Source of the DNA: Chromera velia
Taxonomy: Eukaryota > Sar > Chromeraceae
Direction of reading: 5' to 3'
NCBI GenBank assembly: GCA_018398765.1
Contig: JAHBMJ010002250.1
Span: 1 to 20,541, forward strand
DNA length: 20,541 nucleotides
Both the position numbers and the translations under genes were made by a program. Below the pieces are notes generated by a model, which worked only from the letters and a program-made list of their open reading frames with translations, had not been told where the DNA came from and did not search any database. This document shows positions 1-10,187 of this stretch, piece after piece. Position 1 is the first letter of the stretch. Each line of letters begins with the position of its first letter.

Positions 1-117
1 CCCCCGCCTCCCTCTAGGTCATTGGTGCTACGCCTGCGACGCTTTGGAACACTAGTCCCCGTGCCCCCCCCCCTCCTCCCCTCTCTGCACACCGCCTCCA
101 TCGTCTTCCTCGTCTTC

Positions 118-1850
118 TTACTCTTCTTCTCCGTCCTCGCCCCCCACCCCTCCCTGAGCAGCAGCACCACCCCCCACGCTCTGGGACGGCTCGTCGACAT
201 GATGACTTCTCTTCCCACAAAAACGCTCACGGCTTGCAGCCTGACCCTCGTCTGTGAACGACCAAGCGTTCGGGTCAGCAAAACTGGAGGCCCCCTCTGC
301 CCCTTCCATGTCATCTCTCTGCCCCCCGTCCTTCTCAACGTCCTCCCTCTCCTTCCTCTTCTCGCACTCCATGCTGGCAGTTGTGCTCACAAATGTGCCG
401 CCTCCCAGCAAGGGCGCGGTTCCGGGATTTCGGAACACACTGGAGGAAGGGGGTACTGCTGGGGCTGCGGACGAAGCGGCAGCTGCGGCGCTGGCAGGAA
501 GGGCGGCCGCACTGGGCCCTTTCAGATTCTTGCCCTTCCTCCCACCGTACTGCTCCACGCCCCCCCCAAACACCATGACATGACCCCACGAGCGAATCAT
601 TTCCACTATTCCCGCCGCCTCCGAGCCCTCCCTCACCTCACGACCGCAACACGCGATCCTGCACAGGCTGTCGGGGTCGAGGATGAAGGTGATGTCACTG
701 CTGTTGTTGGGGTCGGACCCCGGGGGGGTGGGGAGTGTGCTCGTGTTTGCTGCTGAGGGGGGTTTGCTGAGCACGGTTCTGACTTTTTTCACAAAATCTG
801 CCACCCTCTCTTCCACTGAACCCTCGACATCATTCATGCAGATCTCGAAACTGAGGCGGGCAAGGGAGCCCCCATCTTTCTTCAGGTTCTCGGCCCACTG
901 CTCGAGATGAGCGAGAGAGTCGGCATCAGGCTGGAAGAGATTGTCCCCGGATTCAGTGTCAGTGGGGTGGAAGAGAATCAGGGACTTTACTCTTCCATCG
1001 TTTGCTCTCCCCACGGAAAGGTTCAGGGAGGGCGAGTCTGGGTACTCGTTGACGAGGTTGACGAGGGCCTGACGGAAGAAGGCATGGACTTTCTTGTCGG
1101 GCCTGTGGGAATCACTGTCCCCGGAGCGGGGACTGGATGCTGCTGTCCCTGCTCCTGCCACTGTGGGGGCACGGAAAAGCTCAACCTGCTTAGAATCCAA
1201 CCCGATGACGAAATGAAGAGGCCCCTTCTTTCTGCAATTGTTATCCGAAGATTGACACTCCCCTCTCAGTTTTGTGGAGTGCATAAACACATTGACGAAC
1301 CTAACCTCATTGGCAGCCGCAAACCCCTTGAGACCGGAGACGTGGGCGGTGTCAACTGAGGTCAAGAAATCTTTCCCCTTTTTGGACAGAGCCTTGGCTG
1401 CTTCCTTCGCGATGGAGACGGCTGATCCATCCTCCTCCCCCGCCTGTCTCCCTCTCAAGCACGTTGCCCAGATGGACAACGCCCACGCCACCTTCGAAAT
1501 GTCAGTGTTGTCTGCAGGGTTCTTCCCCAACTGCTTCAATTCCGGAATCACGGACACCTGCGGGTGCCCCGAAACGGACCAGCCGAGCTTCGATATCTCG
1601 GAAGAGAAGGGAAAGGTTCGAGAGGATGACATCTGGAGTCAGGGAGCTGCCCCCGTTCAGTTGTGCCAAGTCCTGCAGCGTCAGGGTGGGAGGCTTCCCT
1701 GCCGCCGTCTTTGCCACCGCTCCAGCTGGAGCCCAGAAAACTGCAGAGACGCGGGGTACATGTGTGTCAAAAAATTAAGGGGACGAAAAACGAAAAATAT
1801 CTCCCTCCCGACTCACCGAATTTTGCGGTCACTTTGAATTCGAACGCCAT
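118..1850 (-). CDS. Unrecognised protein, about 544 aa in the spliced model
   Basis: I do not recognise a family. The model starts at ATG 1850 (MAFEFKVTAKF). A 76-nt intron follows at 1741-1816, with donor GTGAGT and acceptor CTGCAG, and the frame stays open to 1580. There the coding-like frame ends, and a second frame carries on from 1557 to the TAA at 118. Removing 1558-1579 (GT...AG, 22 nt) joins them as ...DIEARL/VSVIPELKQLG... for 544 residues. Without that step the long frame alone would start at ATG 1632 and give 504 residues. The first ~390 residues look globular, with mixed hydrophobic and charged sequence such as DISKVAWALSIW. The last ~150 are low complexity: an Ala/Pro/Ser run, then charged Glu/Arg/Asp and Gly-rich sequence ending in EDGEEE. 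I see no signal peptide, membrane segment or catalytic motif. It lies about 2.6 kb downstream of, and in the same direction as, the pyruvate carboxylase gene. That the locus is a gene is fairly likely; the exact N-terminal structure is uncertain. Confidence 0.6.
1741..1816 (-). other. Intron 1 of the unrecognised gene (76 nt)
   Basis: Read on the minus strand, ATG 1850 is followed by 34 coding nt, then G|GTGAGT, and the intron ends in CTCTGCAG before TTTTCTGGGC. The phase-1 junction makes a GTT codon and keeps the downstream frame open. The intron is AT-richer than the flanking exons. At 76 nt it is much shorter than the carboxylase introns (153-537 nt). Confidence 0.65.
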
Positions 1851-2127
1851 GCTTCAATCCTGAAGAGAACGTCAGTTCACCAGACCCTCCCTGAGTCTTA
1901 TTTCGGGGAAATCTGGTTGAGGAGTCCTGTAATTATGTTCCTCCTGACTTGCTGTCAGAATGTATATACATGGGAGCGTCTCAACCCAGTCACCTGGAAT
2001 GCTGGAAGTTCCGAAACTTCAAGGTGCGTTCGGGTGTTCACAGCACGTCCCAGCATGTCCCAGCAAGTTCCGAAACCGTCAACTAAGAGGAGGATCTTCT
2101 CATGAACGATCAGGCAGCCTGGCAATG
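1851..2127. other. Upstream spacer of the unrecognised gene
   Basis: No gene is seen. This should hold the 5' UTR and promoter of the minus-strand gene starting at 1850. It has short direct repeats: AGTTCCGAAAC occurs at about 2007 and again at about 2065, and CCCAGCA is repeated close by. No TATA-like or other recognised core promoter element stands out. Confidence 0.35.
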
Positions 2128-2314
2128 CCTGGCATAAGTATGCCGAAACGTTCTCCATCGCGGCGTCTCCGTCTCCTAGCTCCGCTGCGCGCGCGGCCGC
2201 GGCCGGGGGGCGCGTTCATTCGCCGCGGCCGCCCGCGCCGGCGCGTGGCGCCCCCCTGCATGAGAAGGAGACCGCTGCATGTAAGAACGTCTACTATACT
2301 TACTGTGGGCCAGG
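2128..2314. repeat. Foldback element: imperfect inverted repeat around a GC-rich core
   Basis: The left arm at about 2128-2175 contains CCTGGCATAAGTAT, ACGTTCT and GTCTCCGTCTC in that order. The reverse complement of 2262-2314 has CCTGGC, AGTAAGTAT, ACGTTCT and GTCTCCTTCTC in the same order and with similar spacing. The core, 2176-2261, is almost all G and C and has its own palindromes (GGCCGCGGCC; GGGGGGCGCG facing GCGCCCCCC). The whole can fold into one long interrupted hairpin. It could be a foldback or MITE-type mobile element, or a structured non-coding locus. I see no coding potential and could not identify a target-site duplication with confidence. Confidence 0.6.
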
Positions 2315-2439
2315 GAATCCCGCAAATCCGCTGGGGGGGCACTTCCTTCCCAAAACGCCATCTCCGTAGCCGCTCGCACGGAGCTCGTACGGGATTTTTC
2401 CTTGGCCCAATCCTAAACTTCGCTCGGTTCACGCGCGCG

Positions 2440-2960
2440 AGGCGCTATAACTCAGATTTTTTTAAAATGTACGTACCGATCAATCAGACGTACACCACTA
2501 TAAACGTTCTATAAACCATATATGAAATACATGCATGCATGAACAATTTCAGAGTAAATGAGCAAATTGAATCAGAGCACGCCGGGAATACTCATGGACT
2601 CTGGTAATTCAATACTGTTAGAATGTTTCGTTGATCGAGGCCTACACTGTCAGTATGTAAGGCTATATCATTCTTTTGTTTATCCTTTCGATGGACCCCT
2701 AGATAAACCTTCTCAACTATAACGGTCTTCCTTCGTGATGAATATGTTATACTAGATATCATATAACAAAAAAAATTATTTAAAAAACATTCAAAAGTTT
2801 AAATTTAGCTTTAATTTGCTTTAATAATACAGTGTATACTACTTAGTAGTACTTTTAGATTATATATTAGCTAGATATGCATAATTTGGAGGTTATTTCG
2901 ATGCTGGAGAGTCAATAAATAGACTAGTAAATAAAGTATAAGACGCCAAGGAAGGCAAAA
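2440..2960. other. AT-rich island, no gene
   Basis: Composition changes sharply from the GC-rich foldback to AT-rich DNA with A and T runs, CATGCATGCATG near 2530, and a small perfect palindrome (TACTAC-TTA-GTAGTA, 2837-2851). Both strands are full of stop codons. It may be a decayed mobile element or simply intergenic DNA. A similar AT-rich stretch lies at about 17700-18500. Confidence 0.4.
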
Positions 2961-4425
2961 CGTCGAGAAACTCTGCATCATCCTTGCAGAATCTCTCGAG
3001 CAGGATCATTCAGTCGAGTGCATAAATGAAGACCTCAAAACCGGACATGGATTGCAAAAAGAAGACAAGGACTTCCATTGTTTTTCTGGAGTCTGGATTC
3101 AAAGATCAAGCAGCGAGACCTTGGGCAGTCGATCAACCATGCAGAAATGGACGTCAATGAATTTTCTGCGAGCCAGGTTCCTTCATTTTTTTCGAAGGAG
3201 CTGGCAGAAGGGATGTTTGGTTGAAGCACAAACCACACAATGTAATGGACGAACATCAGCGCTGCGGACGAAAGACATACCGACATACACACAGAAGATT
3301 GCATGAAGAAAAAACCTTCAACCAGCGAGAGAAGAGAAGACAATTGTTCACTCATGAGCACTGAAACAAAAACAGAAACACGCACACGGTATGCAGTCCA
3401 TCACAATCACATTTGATGTGCAGACTGCATGAGCAAATCCGCTACGCTCTCTCGTCCGCAGACTCGTCTTTTCTGCTCGTCTCTCTTCCTCGCCCTCTTC
3501 CTTCAGAAATCTTCTAGCTGCGTTCTGTTCTCTCTCTGGTGGCTCCTTTAAGCCACCCATCCAGAGACGAACGCCTGCCTCACCCACTGACCCATTGAAT
3601 CAAACAGCTAGTCTTCACTCACCTTCCCGTTCATTTCGTAGTCCATACAACCACCCTTTTACCCGTTTCTGTCTTTCTCGTCCGCCCTCCTAAGAGTACA
3701 CCATCCACCCCCCACTTGTCCATGGAGCCAGACGACCCTTCTCTCTCAAGAAGTCCCCCAAGCAGCTGTGCCTTTCTGGGCCCTCGACCTGCTTCTCGCC
3801 CTGACGCAGCAAACTTAACATCTCGTCATTACTCTCTTTTTTCCACAGCTCCTGGCCCTTATAAAGGACCGCCAGCTGCATTTGCTTTGTCTCTTTTGCT
3901 CTGTTTGCCTGTTTCTTTGTCTTCACACAAAACCGCAACGTCTGGTTTGAAAAGAGGAGGGGAACGGAACAGCACCTACCCTCGTGTCTGCTGATCCCCC
4001 CGCTTCCTTCATTCACTCACGCACCCACCAAAGTGACGAACTTGCCCCAAGACCAAAACGCAAAAGGCGCACCATGCAGATGACAACAAGGGCAATTCAG
4101 GCACCCACCAGGCAGGCAGCAAATCATGAGCTCAAATACGCGAACGAAGAGAAGAGATAGATGAATTATCTCTCCATCCTTTGCGCCCTCAGTACATCCA
4201 GGCGTCCTTTTTTCTCTGTCACATTTCTGCGTCCGTTCCAGTCACTCAACCCTCGCTTCTTCACTTCATACTCTACCACACCGCAGCTTCCCTTCGCCCT
4301 GTCTGATCAGACACGGACGTCAAGCGGAACGTTCTTTGTTGCCACCCAACCCCAACAGATTGACTGACAGACACACACAAACACACACACACAAGTGAAT
4401 TCCCGTAGCTCCCTCGCATGTGAGG
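2961..4425. other. Intergenic region and likely 3' UTR of the carboxylase gene
   Basis: I see no supportable gene. The part next to 4425 should include the 3' UTR of the minus-strand carboxylase gene. Open frames of about 110 codons occur on the minus strand (3035-3385 and 3690-4016), but they lack recognisable domains and convincing splice partners. A 35-nt hairpin lies at 2964-2998, and a short CA repeat at about 4371-4392. Confidence 0.4.
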
Positions 4426-5191
4426 TCACTTCAATTTGACCAACAGATCCCCTCCCATGATCTGCTCTCCCGGCTGCAAACAAAAGCGGAAAAAAGGCAC
4501 ACACGCGCAGGCGACTGAGGGACATGTCACTGCTTGTTCCACCAAACGAAGCCGAGGAAGGGCATGAATACTGATTGTTTCTCTATCGCTTTCTGGGAGA
4601 CGGGTGGAAGAGACACTGATTCCTTCCAATGCACAGAGAGACTGCTGAAATGCACGGACGGACCACACTCATTTTTTGACCGCACCCGTCCAGTCACGCA
4701 CAAAAGGGAAGCAAGCAGACAGACCGACCATATCATTCCATTTCTTTTTTGTAACAGAGCTTCTCCCTTTCTTTCAGGCACCTTACCAGACGAACATGTT
4801 TACACACACACACACACGTGCGCGCGCGCCCACAAACACAAAAATATGACCGAGCGGCCAAAAGAGGAAAAAGAAAAGCCTTTGATATGGTCCAAGTCTC
4901 TCACCTCCTCACTCTCTCCCCTCATGCAAAGGAAAAAAAAAAAAACGCCCCAATGAAAAACAAAAAAAAATGACGCACTCACCTCCAGAGGTATGGCCTC
5001 CACCTCCCCGTCTACAGGAGCGACGACCATTGTTTCCATCTTCATCGCAGAAATGACCACAAGAGGGTCGCCCTTCTTCACCTTCTCCCCCACCCTCACC
5101 TTGAAGGACAGAATCTGCCCCGGCATCGGAGCTCCGATCTGTTTGACGTCTCCCGAGGTTGCCTTCGGGTGTTGCTTGCGCTCGTCCGCCG
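4426..5191 (-). other. Biotinyl (BCCP) domain of pyruvate carboxylase (exons 20-21)
   Basis: Exon 20 begins the linker ([10 protein letters not shown]) and then the biotinyl fold, with [30 protein letters not shown] and [16 protein letters not shown]. Lys1158 in AMKMET is the biotinylation site, 34 residues from the C-terminus as is usual for the family. Exon 21 is 48 nt (4473-4426) and encodes only [15 protein letters not shown] and the TGA stop, completing the last strands of the fold. A 509-nt intron separates it from exon 20, so a gene finder could easily miss it. Confidence 0.93.
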
Positions 5192-8100
5192 CTGCAAAAA
5201 AGGAGGGAATGAATTTGCTGTATTTCCACACCGACCGACTTGTCGAATTTGCACAACCGCCCGTTCTCATCGTCCGCCAGAAAGCGACCTAACTGCTCGC
5301 TACTCCTGTCATTCAGCCGCTCTGTCTGACTCTCTCTCTCTACCGGATAGACAGGCAGGCTTTCCGTTTAACAAAAACAAACCACGTTAGCTGTCCGACC
5401 CAACTCCCTGCAGCCGACTTCACCCACTGCGGCCTGCTTAATTGACTAACCGACCTGACTGGTCCTTGACGTTACAGGATCTCGGGATCCCTCCGCATTC
5501 AAAGAACACGTCCCTCGTGCCGTCCTTGAACAAAGGAGATTTGGCAACCATCTTCACCTCAAGCTCCGTTCCGTCAGCTGCAGACCGACCCATAGAGAGG
5601 GAGAGAGTCATGCAGACGGAAGGAGATACAGAGAAAAGAGGTACAGAAAGGAGCTGGATAAAAGAGGCACTGGAAGATTGGGGGTAGAGGAGAAGAAACA
5701 CAAAAAGTTCGGGCACCGGGATTCGACTTCGAGGACAGCATCGGCAGAATCAACCCCTCTCGCAACTTGCGGGGTGACTCCTCTTTTTTGTTGTTTTTTT
5801 CGAAGAGAGTGCAGACTCGTTGACTAAGATTTATCACTACAGAAGGAGAAATCACACACACCGTCAGAGGCTTCCAAGAACGAATCTTCCCCCGAACGGA
5901 TTGAACAGACCGACCGCCCCACAGAGAGACAGCCAGAAAGACTGCATCTCAGACTGACATGGGAAGAACACGCGGGTGGGGGCCTCTCCCTCCACAGGCC
6001 CGAGGAAGTACAGGGCAGAGGGGAGACCTGAGACGTCACCGTACTTTTTCAGAAATTCCAAGTACTCCTCAAACACCTGCAGAGAATATACACAAGCATG
6101 CGCATACATTTTTATACATACACGCACACGCAGGGAGGGAAGGGGGGGAAGGGCAAGAGAGAAGGCAGTAAAAGGCCTCCCTCCGAGGAATGAAGTACAC
6201 ACAGGCGAACGACAAAATTTCCTGACAACGCAATACTCTAACAGGGCGGACACACGTGCAGCACATTCAGGCCAAAAGAGCCAGACAACCAGCCAGACTG
6301 CCAGCCAGCCAGACACAGACCTACCTGAGGATACATGATGTACGACACCAGCTCCTTGTCCGAAAATTGTCTCATGTATTTCGACTCCAGGGTCGCCCGC
6401 ACGGACTCTGCAGATTTGTGACAAAAAGGCGAAAAACACATATGTAACAAAATGCACAGGCCAAAAGAACTTCGTTGACCTCCCCTCGTCCGTTCGTATT
6501 TTTTTTTGTTCTGGAAGCAGACTACATGACGTCAGAAGGCCGGACTGTCTGCTGATCGCTCTACAAGACGAAGGAAGAGGAAACTTCTGAATGCAGAGAG
6601 GGGCGCGTTGCCTCCCTTGTTTTTGTGGAATCCAAACCCTCTCGTCTGATTGCCAACGAGACGGAGAGAGAACAGACAATCGTCTGACAGAGACTCCTAG
6701 CTGCCGTTCCGCTGGCCACGTAGTTGCCTGCCGGATTGCCTGCCTGACTGACGCCATTCTACTGCCGCCATCTCCTTCCCGGGTCTCCCCTCAATCTTCG
6801 GGAGGCCCTTCAGGACCTTGCCGCGCAACGGCTCGGGGAACCCGAATGGCGGCTGCCCGATTCCTCCCTGCATATGCAAACAAATACAGAGAGAGAGAAA
6901 GACAGAGAAAAGCTTAGGTAAGCGTACTTGGACGGTCTTCCGGCAGCAAGATCGAAGGCCGATAAGATAAAACAGGCACAGCTAAAATGGAAATAGACAG
7001 AGATAAAAGCAGACAGAAACAAGCAAGCAGGCAAGCAAGCACGTACAGACAATGACAGGAAAACGCATAGAGCTTGTATTCTGCCCCGCAGACAGATCCC
7101 CTCTCCCCCCCTCCCCATGCATGCAAGGCACCTGGAAGAACTCCACCACGCTTTTGGGGAAGCTCAGGTTGTCAGCCTTCTCGAGGATGTTGTCCTTCGT
7201 CACCTCGTTCTGCACCATGAATTGAGCCATGTCCCCGACCACCTTGCTGCTTGGAGTCACCTTGATGATGTCCCCCATCAACAAATTCGCCTCTGCGTAG
7301 GCCTTCTTGATCGCAGGCCACTGATCTGCCATGCCGAGGGAATGGGCCTGAGGGGATTGTGGTGTAAACCAGAAAGAAACACAACTTAAGTCAGAGAGAG
7401 AGCGCTCGCTTCATCAAAAACAACCAACCCAACATTTCTTCCTTCTGTAGATCGGAATAAATGAAAAGCCCGAAAGCAGAGAAAGAGGACCGACAAAAAA
7501 AAAGAGAGACTGCAGTGTTACGTTACATCCCTCTGTTTGTTTTTCCACGGCATCTGGGTCCCTTCGCTCCGTCCCCCCCTTCCCCCGTCTAGCACAATCA
7601 CTCACCCACCACGCCCCCCTTCATCTTTCTCTATCCCCTGACGAATCGACCTACAGACCTGCATGTGGAGGTTCGTGTACTGTCCTCCAGGGATCTCGTG
7701 GAGGTACACGTCCGAGGACCCTGCCTTCAGGGTCGCTGTGCAGTCAAAGGGGGCGTAGAACTTTCGGCATTGCTCCCAGTAGTCGGAAATCTGCATAGAT
7801 AGATACAAACAGGAAGGAAAAAGCAAGGGGACAGAGAGTCATTACAAATTCTAAAACTGTGAAAAAAGGAGAGAAACCGAGACACCAGGAAAGTGACAAA
7901 GGCAACAAATAGAAAGCCAAGCTCTTGATCAGATCCAAGCTTGAAACTCCCCCCCAGAGTCAGCCGGTCAGTCATCAACCCTCCCTCCCTCCCAGGCACG
8001 CGTCCAAGCACTGACCGCCGAGACTGTCGAGAGAGGGATTCCAGTTGCTCTGTCTGTCCCTTGGAGTGACGCCACCACTGCCCCCATGGACGGTTGAGAG

Positions 8101-9668
8101 GTCAGACCGCTCATCGAGTCCACACTCACGTCCACTGCATCTGCCCCTGCCTCAGCTGCAGAATCGACAACAAGAACCGGCATACATTTAGAACGTGGAC
8201 CGGATTTCCAAAGGAGGAAAGTGTGCAGGGCCGACCACGGAGATAAAGAAACAGAGAACAGAGGAGAGCAGGCGGATTCGCACACTGGCCCACGCACCGA
8301 GACAGGCAAGCACCAAGCAGGCAGGGAGGGAGAGAGGCAAGACACACAAAGCTGGGAGACCCGACAGCGAAACAGGAGGAAGAGACTGCTCGAATCCCTC
8401 AACCCGAACTGACTGACCACAGGCGACCTGCACAGCGACCCCTGTGCCGCCAGTGTCGTGTGTATGGACATGAATGGGGAGATCCGGAAATTCCCTCCGC
8501 AGACTGCCAATCAAGAGGGTCGCTGCGTTGGGCGTCAGGAGACCGGCCATATCCTGCAGTGGAAAGTTGAGACGCAAATGTGAAAAAGAAAGAGACGGCA
8601 AATTAGAAAAACTCAAGATGACAGAGCAAAGCAAGGACTTGCATTTTACAGGCTCCGTCCACCTTGCTTTCCTCGTTTCTTCCGTCTGTCTTCGTTCCCG
8701 TGTACTTTCGTTCGTTCGTTCCGTCCTTCCAGCCACTTGTGCATTCCTTGGTTTCTCTGAACTCTCCCGCCCCTTCCTTTCTTCCGTCTGTCCGGATCAC
8801 CTGACCTTGATGCAAAGAATGTGAATGTCCAGAGCAGCCAGCTCTCTTGCGAGTTCGAGGTAGTAGTCGAGGGTGTACGGCTTCCTCTCGGGATCTGCCA
8901 CGTTTCCTGAGTACGCGATGGCCGCCTCCACCACTCCTCCTGCAGACCCCACAGCGTCGATGCCCAGCTTCAGATTCTCAACGTAGTTCAGAGAGTCGAA
9001 CACCCTAAAGATGTCCATGCCCCTCTTCACTGCCTCGTCGCAGAATTTGTGCACTGCGTTGTCGGGATAGGCCGTGTATCCGACGGCATTCGCCCCTCTG
9101 AGGAGCATCTGGAAGGGAATGTTCGGCACCGCCTCTCTCATCTTCTCCAGTCTGTCCCACGGGCACTCCCGAAGAAACCGATAGGCAACGTCGAAGGTCG
9201 CACCCCCCCAGTTCTCCAAAGAGAAGAGGTCGGGCATCAGGTGGGCAGTGGAAGGCGCAACCTGCACGGCAAGGGAAAACGAAGAAACGCAAAATTGTCG
9301 GGAGGGATGTCGAGAACGCAGACGCACATTCCTGCCTGCCTGTGTTGTTCCAAAAAGAAAACCCACTGGGATGTCGCAAGCAAAGAAGAGCTGCAGAAGC
9401 TCCAAACTCGAGGAAAATGATACTGCTGGGGCAACTTCGAAAGGAGCAACCTGTCCGAATCTGGCTCAGTTGGAGACGGACAAAAAACGCAGAGACCCAC
9501 CCACCTGAAGAATATCGTAAGTCCGCAGACGGGTGGCAAAGAGGGACTGATGGGCGTCTCTCCATGTTGTGTCTGTCAGGAGAGTTCGCTTCTCCTCGCG
9601 CATCGCTTTGGCGAACCCTGCAGGGCCACTCTCTTCCAAAACCTGCATCGTCACACACACACACACAG

Positions 9669-9701
<33 letters not shown>

Positions 9702-10154
9702 TTTCTCAATCCGGGTTGCATGCACACACACACACATGAGTGTTCGTGCGCGTAGACTAATCGATGGTAGGGCATATGCATATGAGGACACATTTACACA
9801 CATACGCACGCACGCGCATTCGCACACACACATACAGGCACGCATGAATGGATCGATCGATCGACGGTGTTGATGAGTACATTGTATGGCCCCCACTAGT
9901 CCATGCACATCCGTCTGACCCTAGGCGAGAAAATCAACCAACAAAGCTCTCCTCTCTCCCTCTGCTCATGCAGCCAATAGTCGTCTCCCTCCCGACCTGC
10001 TTCCACCCTCTCGGGGGGGCGTCTACCGTCTCCATCTCTTCCGTCAGGGGAACCACAGCGGGGATGCGGGAGGCGTGGGCGTCCTTGTTCACAATCGGCG
10101 TTTGGGGGCCGTTCACAGCGACCTCAGCGAGGTATTTGACTGGATTCAAGCACA

Positions 10155-10187
<33 letters not shown>

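Noticed and set aside
22..756. A 244-codon plus-strand frame opposite the unrecognised gene
   Set aside because: It is a shadow of the longer minus-strand frame and its translation is low complexity.
3035..4016. Minus-strand frames of 116 and 108 codons as a gene downstream of the carboxylase
   Set aside because: No domain, no convincing splice signals joining them, and they overlap the likely 3' UTR and spacer.
5864..6757. A 297-codon minus-strand open frame as a separate gene
   Set aside because: Only 5959-6076 is coding (exon 18). The rest is introns 16-18 read through, including exon 17 in a different frame.
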